A DNA stretch of 44,738 nt, taken from assembly GCA_017852835.1 (NCBI GenBank), contig JAFMKS010000013.1, positions 1-44,738 of the forward strand. The letters are read 5' to 3'. This document shows, piece by piece, positions 36,515 to 44,550 of this stretch. The notes under the pieces were generated by a model, which searched no databases, was not told where the DNA came from, and saw nothing but the letters and a program-made list of their open reading frames with translations. The position numbers and the translations under genes are program-made. Positions within the stretch are counted from its first letter, which is position 1, and every line of letters begins with the position of its first letter. The stretch is from Paracoccaceae bacterium (GTDB lineage: Bacteria > Pseudomonadota > Alphaproteobacteria > Rhodobacterales > Rhodobacteraceae).

Positions 36515-37291
36515 ATGAATTTTGATCTTGCGGGCAAGCGTGTTTTAGTCAGCGCAGGCGGCTCTGGCATCGGACGCACGATTGTCAAAGGATTCGTGGC
36601 ACAAGGCGCGCGGGTGGTCACATGTGACATCAATTCTGACTTTGTAGACGACCTAAAAACAGCAATGCCAAATGTCATGGCAGAAGTCGTGGATGTGGGT
36701 GATGAAACGGCGGTACATGACTTTTGTAGCGCCGCCATTGATCACCTAGGTGGGCTGGATTGTTTGATTAATAATGCAGGCATCGCAGGTCCTACCCTCC
36801 CATTAGAAGAGATTGACGCAACAGATTGGAATGCCTGTTTAAACGTCTGCTTGAACAGTCAATTTTATTTTTCCAAGGCGTGCATCCCATCCTTGCGTGA
36901 AAGTGGGGATGCATCAATTACCAACCTTTCCTCTGCCGCGGGGAAACATGGTTTTGCCTATCGCACACCCTATGCGGCCGCAAAATGGGGGGTGATAGGT
37001 CTGACGAAATCGCTGGCCATTGAACTTGGCGCTGACAAAATTCGTGTGAACGCAATTTTGCCTGGGCTGGTCGCGGGAGATCGGCAGCGCAATGTTTTGT
37101 CCGCGAAGGCTCAGAGATTAGGCAAATCCTATGATGAGGTCGAGCAGGATGCGTTTTCCTATACTTCGATCAAGGATTACGTCACCGCTCAGGATATCGC
37201 AGATCAAATTATGTATCTCGCTTCGCCATCAGGACGCCGCATATCTGGTCAAGCAATTGCCGTGGATGGTGATACGAAAATGTTGGCCTGA
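36515..37291 (+). CDS. Short-chain dehydrogenase/reductase
   Basis: A classical SDR of 258 residues. The cofactor motif is SAGGSGIGRTI near residue 14, with an acidic residue after beta-2 (TCDIN) favouring NAD(H). LINNAGIAG and the catalytic Ser, Tyr and Lys in NLSSAAGKHGFAYRTPYAAAKWG follow. AAGGGA precedes the ATG. It diverges from the hydroxycinnamate-type operon across 589 bases and converges on a CoA-transferase gene. It could be the 3-hydroxyacyl-CoA dehydrogenase that the operon lacks, but that is a guess from position. Confidence 0.88.
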   Translation: MNFDLAGKRVLVSAGGSGIGRTIVKGFVAQGARVVTCDINSDFVDDLKTAMPNVMAEVVDVGDETAVHDFCSAAIDHLGGLDCLINNAGIAGPTLPLEEIDATDWNACLNVCLNSQFYFSKACIPSLRESGDASITNLSSAAGKHGFAYRTPYAAAKWGVIGLTKSLAIELGADKIRVNAILPGLVAGDRQRNVLSAKAQRLGKSYDEVEQDAFSYTSIKDYVTAQDIADQIMYLASPSGRRISGQAIAVDGDTKMLA

Positions 37292-37304
37292 ATTCTGATC
37301 AGGC
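37286..37304. terminator. Weak bidirectional hairpin between convergent genes
   Basis: GCCTGA (37286-37291) pairs with TCAGGC (37299-37304) across a 7-base loop, exactly over the two convergent stop codons. TTTATT follows on the plus strand after six bases. The stem is short and the T-run poor, so terminator activity is uncertain. Confidence 0.28.
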
Positions 37305-38534
37305 TGCACGTTTATTATACTTAGGGGACGCAACAATGCCACCGTCAAACAGTTGCGCAATTTGCCGTTCAGTTATCCCCACTACATCGCCTAGGATTTC
37401 TTCGGTATGTTCCCCCAACTGCGGCGCTTTCACCGCATTTGGTGTTTCACACGCATCAAACGTCATAGGCGATTTTGGGACCAAGTAAGACCCACTGGCT
37501 CCCTGTTGTGTTTCAACGAACATTGGGTTGTCAGGACTTAAATCCGCATCCTCAGCCAAGGCGCGTTTGGTTGTTCGAAATTCTGACCACGTTAGACCCG
37601 CTGCATCAAACAGGGGCGCAATTTCAGAAAGACTTCGCTCGTGGAACCATGGGGAGAGAAGAGCGGTTATTTGATGACGCAGCGCCCAGCGTGCGCCTTC
37701 ATCATTCAGATCTGTGTTGTTTTCATGTGCCAAACGCTGCATCAACTCAGCACTGTCGGTAGCCTTCACAATCCCGCGCCACTGACGTTCAGTAAGTCCT
37801 ATGATCATGACGCGACGCCCGTCCGCACACAGAAAATCTTGTCCATATGCCCCATAAAGCGCATTTCCCGATTTTCTGCGTTCTTGCGCATTCAGGGTTG
37901 CATCTGCGATCATCCCGAGGTGACCGATCACAGCGGACGCCACATCCTTCAGATTCAGATCAACCGCCTGCCCTGATCCATGGCGCAGGCGATGACGCTC
38001 TGCCGCAAGGAGCGCCGAAACACACATGTTGCCTGCAATCAAGTCCCACGCGGGCAGGGCATTTGCCGTTGGATCGCTTGACCCCTCTTGCCCTGTGATA
38101 TCAGGTATGCCAAGGGCGGGGTTTACCGTGTAATCGACTTGCGGGCGGCCATGTCTGTCTCCACTTAGCGTCACAGACACCAGATCAGGACGGTGCTGTG
38201 ATAGCGTTTCGTGATCCATCCAACCGCGCACGCGCAGGTTTGTTAAGAACAGGCCCGCGTCCTCGCCAGGTGCGGTAATGATCTGCGTGATTAATTCTTT
38301 CCCACGCGGGTCTTTCATATCGATCGCAATCGATTTTTTGCCCTTGTTCATGCCGTCCCAAAAGAGGCTTTGTCCGTTGGGTGCGAGTGGCCAGCGTCCA
38401 GCATCCAAACCGCCCTGAAGGCGATCAAAACGGATCACCTCTGCGCCCATTTGCGCCAATGTCATGCCCGCAAGCGGCACTGCAACAAATGCTGACCCTT
38501 CGACAACGCGCATTCCATTTAAAATCCCGCTCAT
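37299..38534 (-). CDS. CaiB/BaiF family (type III) CoA-transferase
   Basis: A second type III CoA-transferase, 411 residues, with MSGILNGMRVVEGSAFVAVP at the N terminus, QMGAEVIRFDRLQGGLDA, NKGKKSIAIDMKD and a candidate catalytic Asp in LPAWDLIAG. It is not a close copy of the one at 28128. ATG 38534 overlaps the stop of the hydratase-like gene as ATGA, so the pair is coupled. The pairing recalls mesaconate CoA-transferase plus mesaconyl-CoA hydratase of the 3-hydroxypropionate bicycle; the substrate remains unproven. Confidence 0.86.
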   Translation of the reverse strand: MSGILNGMRVVEGSAFVAVPLAGMTLAQMGAEVIRFDRLQGGLDAGRWPLAPNGQSLFWDGMNKGKKSIAIDMKDPRGKELITQIITAPGEDAGLFLTNLRVRGWMDHETLSQHRPDLVSVTLSGDRHGRPQVDYTVNPALGIPDITGQEGSSDPTANALPAWDLIAGNMCVSALLAAERHRLRHGSGQAVDLNLKDVASAVIGHLGMIADATLNAQERRKSGNALYGAYGQDFLCADGRRVMIIGLTERQWRGIVKATDSAELMQRLAHENNTDLNDEGARWALRHQITALLSPWFHERSLSEIAPLFDAAGLTWSEFRTTKRALAEDADLSPDNPMFVETQQGASGSYLVPKSPMTFDACETPNAVKAPQLGEHTEEILGDVVGITERQIAQLFDGGIVASPKYNKRAA

Positions 38535-39379
38535 ACTGTTGTCTCCCAAATCGCATTTGCCTGCATGCATTGATGTCCCGAAGAAGCCGTAAAAAGGCGC
38601 ATGGTTGAGACATCATCATTTACACCCAGAATTGAAAAATCCTCGCCTGCGAAGGCAGGGTGTACGCCGCGGAAATCAAAATACTGCGGCATAGCCCCGC
38701 GGTGCTCCACAGCCGCCTGCATCAACAGCGTCGCCTGTAGCGGACCATGCACAACCAAACCTGGATAGCTTTCTTCATTTCGCGCATACTCCGCGTCGTA
38801 GTGGATGCGATGCGCGTTAAAGGTCACCGCGGAATAGCGGAACAACAGCGGACTGGTCACATCCATTTCAATTTGAAAATCTGAAGTACTAGGAGTGGGT
38901 CGTTTTTTCGGGGGCGAATATGTTTTTGGGATTTCAAGATAGGCGATATCCTGACGTTCGGTGATCGCAACTCCTTGGGGCCCCAAAATAATGTGATCTA
39001 TCGTCACCAATGCCATGGGCCCAGCGCCCGTTTCTTTTTCCACCACCTCACGAATGGTGGATGTACGTGTCATCACATCGCCAACGCGAAGGGGTGCGTG
39101 AAATTCCAACGCACCGCCCGCCCACATACGGCGTGGCAGTTTAATTGGGGGTAGAAAATCGCCACCTTTGGCATGCCCATCCGTTTTCAAATCACGGGTC
39201 ATGGCATCAGGGCCAAACGCACACCAATGCCACAGCCCGGGCATTGGATCCCCCATCTGTGGCGCATCGCTGCCGACCAATCCCACGGTCGCGTGGATCA
39301 TTTTGGCGCGCTCTGCCGTAATACAGTCGCGCTCTGTTTTAGTTTTCCCTGCCCAGACTGATAAGTTCAATTGATCCAT
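38531..39379 (-). CDS. Mesaconyl-C4-CoA hydratase-like hotdog protein
   Basis: A 282-residue double-hotdog hydratase of the FAS1-like/MaoC type that resembles mesaconyl-C4-CoA hydratase. Seen: GLWHWCAFGPDAMTRDLKTD, LPRRMWAGGALEFHAPLRVG and the MaoC-like active-site segment FNAHRIHYDAEYARNEESYP followed by LVVHGPLQATLL. ATG 39379 has GAGGG upstream and begins MDQLNLSVWAG; a 12-codon longer frame is not favoured. It is coupled to the CoA-transferase. Expected chemistry is hydration of an unsaturated dicarboxylyl-CoA, inferred from family. Confidence 0.82.
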   Translation of the reverse strand: MDQLNLSVWAGKTKTERDCITAERAKMIHATVGLVGSDAPQMGDPMPGLWHWCAFGPDAMTRDLKTDGHAKGGDFLPPIKLPRRMWAGGALEFHAPLRVGDVMTRTSTIREVVEKETGAGPMALVTIDHIILGPQGVAITERQDIAYLEIPKTYSPPKKRPTPSTSDFQIEMDVTSPLLFRYSAVTFNAHRIHYDAEYARNEESYPGLVVHGPLQATLLMQAAVEHRGAMPQYFDFRGVHPAFAGEDFSILGVNDDVSTMRLFTASSGHQCMQANAIWETTV

Positions 39380-39417
39380 GGGGTACCCTCGCTGCGTATG
39401 TTTCAAAAATAGCACGA

Positions 39418-39470
39418 GAAAAATATTTTTCCAATAAATTCAATTACTTATATGAATACAATCGTATACA
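39418..39470. promoter_or_regulatory. Two palindromes in the divergent region before the hydratase gene
   Basis: GAAAAATATTTTTC (39418-39431) is a perfect 14-base palindrome. TGAATAC (39453-39459) and GTATACA (39464-39470) form an inverted repeat with one mismatch, a pattern like sites of GntR/FCD regulators. Both lie within 100 bases upstream of the hydratase-like gene. No matching regulator is in the window. The rest of 39380-39687 shows nothing else I can support. Confidence 0.35.
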
Positions 39471-39687
39471 CTCAATAATGCTGCGATTGCAAAGACACAC
39501 ATTCGCGCTGAATTCATTCATCTTTTCCCTGCTTCATGCTGCAACTGCATAGGATATGGGCAAGGTGTCGCATCCCCCTATTTCCATCCAAATTTCACAG
39601 TGTTTTTCGCTTATTTCGCAAAAATACTTGAATAATCTTGTGCCATGGTCACTCTGTCCAAAAACACAGATCACCTTGGGGATGGAT

Positions 39688-40806
39688 ATGACAAAAATCG
39701 GAATTGGCGTTGTTGGCGGTGGCTATATGGGCAAGGCGCACAGCGTTGCCATGGCCGCGGTTGGCGCCGTATTTGACACAAAACTACGGCCTGTTTTACA
39801 GACAATCGCAGCCTCCTCTGCGCAAAGCGCAGAACGCTATCGCGCCAGTTATGGATACGAACGCGCTGCGCGGGATTGGCATGATCTGGTGCATGACCCC
39901 AAGGTTGAGGCTGTTGTCATCGCCTCACCCCAAGACACGCATGAAGCCATCGCGCGTGAGGCGATCGCATTGGGCAAACCTGTGCTGTGCGAAAAACCCA
40001 TCGCCGACACACTCGAAGGTGCGCGCAAAATGGTGGAATTGGCCGAGGGTGCAAATGTGCCCAACATGGTCGGCTTTAACTATATCCGCACGCCTGCATC
40101 CCGCTTTGCCCATGATCTAATCCAAGCAGGAGAGATTGGCGATATCACATGGTTTCGCTGTGAACATACCGAGGATTTTTTATCCGACCCCAATTTGCCC
40201 AAAAATTGGCGGTGCGAGGGTATGGCCACGGGCAACATGGGGGATTTGGCCCCCCACCCCGTCAATGCCGCCCTGCGCCTGATGGGTCCAATTGAACGTG
40301 TAATGGCAGAAGTTGAAACAGTTCACAAAACCCGACCAGGTGGTCAGGTGACCAATGACGATCATGCCCAAATTATGTGCCGGTTTGAGAATGGCGTAAT
40401 GGGGCACATTTATTCCAGTCGCGTCGCGACAGGGCGCAAAATGGGATATGCCTATGAAATTCATGGCACCAAAGGTTCCATTCGATTTGATCAAGAGGAT
40501 CAAAACGCAATCTGGCTCTATCGCACCGAAGGACCAGAGGCCGAGCGTGGGTTTCGCAAGATCCTAACAGGTCCCAAACATCCAGATTATTTGCCATTTT
40601 GCCAGGGTCCGGGTCATGGAACCGGATATCAGGATATGATCATTATTGAGGCCAAAGATTTCCTTGAGGCCATTGAAACAGGGGAAGCACGTTTTCCCAC
40701 ATTTCGCGATGGATTGGCCGTGGCCGAGGTGATTGACGCCGCCATTCGATCCTCGAACACAGGGACATGGGTGGACTTGCCCGATGTATTGGGGGGAGCC
40801 TCATGA
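39688..40806 (+). CDS. Gfo/Idh/MocA family oxidoreductase
   Basis: An NAD(P)-dependent oxidoreductase of the Gfo/Idh/MocA family, usually acting on sugars or inositols. Seen: the Rossmann motif GVVGGGYMGKAH, the AVVIASPQDTHEAIAREA strand, and the catalytic-site CEKPIADT. I place the start at ATG 39688 (MTKIGIGVV), five bases after GGGG; an ATG two codons earlier is also possible. That gives 372 residues. The long upstream extension of the open frame is untypical and rejected. The stop overlaps the thioesterase start as ATGA. The substrate is unknown. Confidence 0.87.
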   Translation: MTKIGIGVVGGGYMGKAHSVAMAAVGAVFDTKLRPVLQTIAASSAQSAERYRASYGYERAARDWHDLVHDPKVEAVVIASPQDTHEAIAREAIALGKPVLCEKPIADTLEGARKMVELAEGANVPNMVGFNYIRTPASRFAHDLIQAGEIGDITWFRCEHTEDFLSDPNLPKNWRCEGMATGNMGDLAPHPVNAALRLMGPIERVMAEVETVHKTRPGGQVTNDDHAQIMCRFENGVMGHIYSSRVATGRKMGYAYEIHGTKGSIRFDQEDQNAIWLYRTEGPEAERGFRKILTGPKHPDYLPFCQGPGHGTGYQDMIIIEAKDFLEAIETGEARFPTFRDGLAVAEVIDAAIRSSNTGTWVDLPDVLGGAS

Positions 40807-41213
40807 TCGCAATCGAAACAGCCCAGGACTTTTTAAAGGACAACTTCGCCCAATGGGTTTTAGACATGGGCATCGAAGTGACCGAGATGTCTGATGATGG
40901 CGCCACATTGGAAATACCCATCACCCCGCATATTGAACGAGTTGGTGGGATCGTGTGCGGTCAGGCGCTCAGCTCGCTTGCAGATACCGCCATGGTGTTT
41001 GCCTGCTTTTCGGCGTTGGGCGGGTTCAAACCTGTGGCGACCACCAATCTTGAAACACGCTTCCTAAGTGGTGCAAAAGGCGAACGGATCACATGCGCGG
41101 CCCGCGTGATCAAACAAGGTCGCTCTTTGATATTTTGCGAAGCGACCCTAACGGCCATGCCCAGCGTGCGTGCAGTCGCCAGCGCGTCGGCCACATTTTT
41201 TGTACCGGACTAG
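40803..41213 (+). CDS. PaaI-type hotdog thioesterase
   Basis: A 136-residue single-hotdog protein of the PaaI/4HBT group, which hydrolyses acyl-CoA thioesters. Seen: HIERVGGIVCGQALSSLADT, in the usual position of the catalytic loop, then VATTNLETRFLSGAKGE and ARVIKQGRSLIFCEATL. The ATG at 40803 overlaps the oxidoreductase stop. Coupling to a sugar-type oxidoreductase is odd and gives no clear substrate. Its 3' end overlaps the convergent sirtuin gene by four bases. Confidence 0.84.
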   Translation: MIAIETAQDFLKDNFAQWVLDMGIEVTEMSDDGATLEIPITPHIERVGGIVCGQALSSLADTAMVFACFSALGGFKPVATTNLETRFLSGAKGERITCAARVIKQGRSLIFCEATLTAMPSVRAVASASATFFVPD

Positions 41214-41956
41214 GCCTTTGCGATAAAATCTGCAGCGTTCATCGCGTGATAGGTCACGCGGTCAATGTTCAAATCAATTGGGGATGGGTCAACCACGTCA
41301 ATTTCAGCCCCCGTCATAATCGCAGCGCGTAGGGCAATGTTCGTGATATTCACGCTAAAGGATGTGCCCATGAAGACGAACCGCCTGGCCGTTGACATCC
41401 AATCTTCCGCCTCGCTAATACGATAAAGATCAGTGTAATATTCATCAAACAGCAAAACAAAAGGTTTTAAGGAATGTCCCATTTCAGGGATTAATGAGGT
41501 TTTCGAAATACAGAATGCATCAAGCAGGGCCGATTTCACCGCCTGATCATCTTCCAAATCAGGGCAGGCATCAACTACCTGTTCCCAAGGCGCATCAAGC
41601 AAGGGCACCAATTCCCCCTGCTGATGCAACATGGTGACCCGATCCAATCGTCCGTGAATTGCGATGTAATCGGGATTGTCCGCCTTGCTGTCCAATCCAT
41701 CAATGTTCTGGGTGATCAAGCGTTTATCGGACAGCCAATGATGCACGTCATTTGGCATTACGTTTCGATAGGCTGCAAAACGACGAAAATACCACAACAG
41801 AAATTCGTCCGGAGCGTTCAAATACATCTCGCGCGTTGCCATTTCTTGGGGTGTGTAATTGACGCTACCCACCGTCCAAAATCCATCCTGCCCGCGAAAT
41901 GTTGGAATGCCGCTTTCGGAGCTGACGCCTGCGCCTGTGATGTAAATTGTGCTCAT
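41210..41956 (-). CDS. Sir2-family NAD-dependent protein lacking the zinc site
   Basis: A sirtuin-fold protein of 248 residues. The NAD-binding signature TGAGVSSESGIPTFRG, QNIDGLDS (residues 83-90), the catalytic His in AIHGRLDR (residue 101), KPFVLLFDE and MGTSFSVNITN are all present. The four zinc-binding cysteines that normally follow the catalytic His are missing: only Cys131 and Cys149 occur in the protein, and the region reads VTMLHQQGELVPLL. It may therefore be a deacylase with a non-zinc small domain or an ADP-ribosyl/NAD-acting variant. It lies between the thioesterase and the divergent M20 gene. Confidence 0.85.
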   Translation of the reverse strand: MSTIYITGAGVSSESGIPTFRGQDGFWTVGSVNYTPQEMATREMYLNAPDEFLLWYFRRFAAYRNVMPNDVHHWLSDKRLITQNIDGLDSKADNPDYIAIHGRLDRVTMLHQQGELVPLLDAPWEQVVDACPDLEDDQAVKSALLDAFCISKTSLIPEMGHSLKPFVLLFDEYYTDLYRISEAEDWMSTARRFVFMGTSFSVNITNIALRAAIMTGAEIDVVDPSPIDLNIDRVTYHAMNAADFIAKA

Positions 41957-42068
41957 CCCTGTGGCTCTTTCATTGCTGTTTCAGTGTGTGATTTTATCAA
42001 ACTAAATTGACCTATCTAAAATCAAGTGTAACGTGAACGCCAACCGCACAGTCGCACAGGGGACCAAT

Positions 42069-43241
42069 ATGAATATCTTGCCAGTCATCTCAAATTTCAA
42101 AGATCAGATGGAAGTGATCTATAAAGATTTCCACCAACATCCTGAAATCGGATTTGAAGAGGTGCGCACAAGCCAGATTGTTGCCCAATACCTGCAGGAT
42201 TTTGGCGTGGATGAGGTGCATACGGAAATCGGTGTGACGGGTGTCGTTGGCGTCATTCGGGGAAAGCACGCAGGAAATCGCCGTGTGGGGTTGCGTGCGG
42301 ATATGGATGCCCTACCCATTCATGAGGAAACGGACCTGCCTTATAAATCGCAAACGGATGGCAAAATGCACGCTTGTGGTCATGATGCCCATACGACAAT
42401 GCTGCTAGGTGCGGCGAAACATTTGGCCGAAACGCGCAATTTTCAGGGCGAGGTGATCGTGATTTTCCAACCCGCAGAAGAGGGTTTGGGCGGCGCAAAA
42501 GCGATGATCGAAGATGGGCTATTTGATCGCTTCCCATGTGACGAAGTTTACGGGATGCACAATTCGCCCAGCGGAAAACCAGGCACCTTTGAGATTTGCC
42601 GTGGGGCAGCGATGGCAGGGGCCGCGTTTTTTGATATTCATGTCACAGGGAAAGGCGCGCATGCGGCCATGCCCCAAAATTCCAAGGATGCCATTCAAAT
42701 CACAAATTCACTGATCACCGATTTGAATGCTATCGTCAGCCGAAATGTTCCCCCATTGGACACCTGCGTGCTCTCAATCACACAGGTGCATGCAGGATCC
42801 GCCTATAACGTCATTCCGCAAACGGCGCATCTGTGCGGGACAATCCGATATTTCAAGGATGATATCTTCGATCTGGTGTGTGATCGCATGCAGGCCATCT
42901 GCAAGGGTGTTGGAACGGCCTATGACGCCGAGGTAACATTGGACATCCGCCATGCCTTTACCGTTTTGGAAAATGATCACGACCTTAGCTCGGCCTATTT
43001 AGATGCGGCTGCCGACATTGTGGGCGCCGATCATGTATCAGATAAAATTCAGCCCGCCACAGGGTCCGAGGATTTTGCCGATATGCTGAAATCCATTCCA
43101 GGTGCGTATTGTCGTGTAGGTCATGTTGGGACAGTTGGTCTGCACAATCCGTCCTTCAACTTGGGGCTTGAGGTCTTGCCCGTCGGCGCATCCATCATGG
43201 CGCGGGTTGCGGAAAAACGGCTGACCCCGAACGCCGTGTGA
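42069..43241 (+). CDS. M20-family amidohydrolase (hippurate/N-acyl amino acid hydrolase type)
   Basis: A dinuclear metallopeptidase-fold amidohydrolase that cleaves N-acyl amino acids such as hippurate. Metal ligands are visible in MHACGHDAHTTMLLGAA and PAEEGLGGAKAM; the dimerisation domain starts about FDIHVTGKGAHAAMP. ATG 42069 (MNILPVISNF) follows AGGGGACC and gives 390 residues, the usual length. The GTG of the LysE-type gene overlaps its stop as GTGA. A linked exporter suggests that the amino acid released, or a toxic relative, may be exported. Confidence 0.88.
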   Translation: MNILPVISNFKDQMEVIYKDFHQHPEIGFEEVRTSQIVAQYLQDFGVDEVHTEIGVTGVVGVIRGKHAGNRRVGLRADMDALPIHEETDLPYKSQTDGKMHACGHDAHTTMLLGAAKHLAETRNFQGEVIVIFQPAEEGLGGAKAMIEDGLFDRFPCDEVYGMHNSPSGKPGTFEICRGAAMAGAAFFDIHVTGKGAHAAMPQNSKDAIQITNSLITDLNAIVSRNVPPLDTCVLSITQVHAGSAYNVIPQTAHLCGTIRYFKDDIFDLVCDRMQAICKGVGTAYDAEVTLDIRHAFTVLENDHDLSSAYLDAAADIVGADHVSDKIQPATGSEDFADMLKSIPGAYCRVGHVGTVGLHNPSFNLGLEVLPVGASIMARVAEKRLTPNAV

Positions 43242-43837
43242 TTTTGTCCATTCTCGCGGCCTCACTCCCCCTGTTGTTGTTCATATTTGCGGGGCTGTTT
43301 TCGCCCGGGCCAAATGTTGTGATGCTTACAACATCGGGGGCACGGTTCGGGTTTCGGGCAACGCTACCGCACCTACTGGGGGTGCCGATTGGAACGGGTC
43401 TGCTGGCCGTGGCCAGTGTTTTGGGGGTGCAAAGCATTTTGTTTGCGCTGCCCGCGATCGAATTCACAATCAAACTGATTTCTGCGCTTTGGATCCTGTG
43501 GCTGTCTTGGAAACTGATCAACGCATCCCGTGCCAAGGCACAAAATACTGATCGCCCATTTACGTTTTTTCAGGCAATCCTATTCCAAGTTGTGAACCCA
43601 AAGGTTTGGGCCGTCGCCCTTGCCGCATCGGTAGGGTTTTCTAGTGATCTTAACATTTGGGCCGAGGCTGCGCGCCTGTTCCTTGGGTTTAGTTTGATCA
43701 ATCTATTCGTGTGCTTATTCTGGACCTCTGCGGGGCACCTGTTGGCCAGTTATTTACAGCGCCCCGTAATTTGGCGCACATTTATGACGACCATGGCCGC
43801 AATAATGGCCAGTTCCGCAGCCCTGATTTTTATTTGA
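43238..43837 (+). CDS. LysE/RhtB-family amino acid exporter
   Basis: An inner-membrane exporter of the LysE/RhtB family with about six predicted transmembrane segments in 199 residues. The first segment carries the family motif FSPGPNVVMLTTSGARFG, and LISALWILWLSWKLI and NPKVWAVALAASVGF follow. The start is GTG 43238, overlapping the amidohydrolase stop. It is followed after 11 bases by a methyltransferase gene, forming a three-gene unit. Substrate is unknown. Confidence 0.88.
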   Translation: MILSILAASLPLLLFIFAGLFSPGPNVVMLTTSGARFGFRATLPHLLGVPIGTGLLAVASVLGVQSILFALPAIEFTIKLISALWILWLSWKLINASRAKAQNTDRPFTFFQAILFQVVNPKVWAVALAASVGFSSDLNIWAEAARLFLGFSLINLFVCLFWTSAGHLLASYLQRPVIWRTFMTTMAAIMASSAALIFI

Positions 43838-43848
43838 CTGAGGAGACT

Positions 43849-44484
43849 ATGCAAAAACCATTTGACGGTGTTGAAAACCTAGAGGCCGCCTATGACCTGG
43901 AAACGCCAGAGGACAACATAAAGCTTTATGCAGCTTGGGCCGACACCTATGATACCGGCTACCGCGCCAGCATGGATTATATTTTGCATCGTCGAGTTGG
44001 CGAAACCTATCACGCACTGGGCGGCGGGCCAAAGGTGTTGGACATCGGCGCGGGCACAGGTGCATTGGCCGAAGTCATGGTTCCCCTTGGCCCATATGAC
44101 ATGGACGCCACGGATATTTCGCAACAGATGCTGGATGTTGCGGCACAAAAGGATCTGTATCACCGTGTCTTTTGGTCGGATGTAACCGATGCCTTGCCCG
44201 TTGATGATGCCACTTATGATGGTGTGGTCAGTTCGGGTACCTTTACCTTGGGTCACGTGGGACCAGAGGCGATCAGCGAACTACTGCGCGTGACGAAAAA
44301 GGGCGGTCATATTGTTATATCGGTCAACGAACATCATTGGCATGCGCTTCATTTTGAACGCGTTTTGGACACGATGGCGGATCATTACGACACCTATGAA
44401 ACCCGCGATGTGGCGATTTACGGGGACAGCGCAAATCATGAGCACAAAGATGATCTAGCCCGCGCATTGATTATCAAAAAATAG
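43849..44484 (+). CDS. Class I SAM-dependent methyltransferase
   Basis: A Rossmann-fold methyltransferase of 211 residues. Motif I is KVLDIGAGTGALAEVM, followed by the acidic MDATDISQQMLDVA and VVSSGTFTLGHVGPEAISEL. ATG 43849 has AGGAG five bases upstream; the open frame extends further upstream inside the exporter gene but is rejected. It resembles the Williams-Beuren-type methyltransferases with the N-terminal YAAWADTYDTGY signature. The acceptor is unknown. Confidence 0.85.
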   Translation: MQKPFDGVENLEAAYDLETPEDNIKLYAAWADTYDTGYRASMDYILHRRVGETYHALGGGPKVLDIGAGTGALAEVMVPLGPYDMDATDISQQMLDVAAQKDLYHRVFWSDVTDALPVDDATYDGVVSSGTFTLGHVGPEAISELLRVTKKGGHIVISVNEHHWHALHFERVLDTMADHYDTYETRDVAIYGDSANHEHKDDLARALIIKK

Positions 44485-44550
44485 CCCCTTTTGGTTTGAT
44501 TTTTTGTGCCGAAACACCACCTTTTCCACACTACATAAGGGAAAGATTAA

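Noticed and set aside
41210-41956. Sirtuin as part of an anti-phage (Thoeris-like) system
   Set aside because: No TIR, SLOG or other defence gene is next to it; the neighbours are metabolic enzymes.
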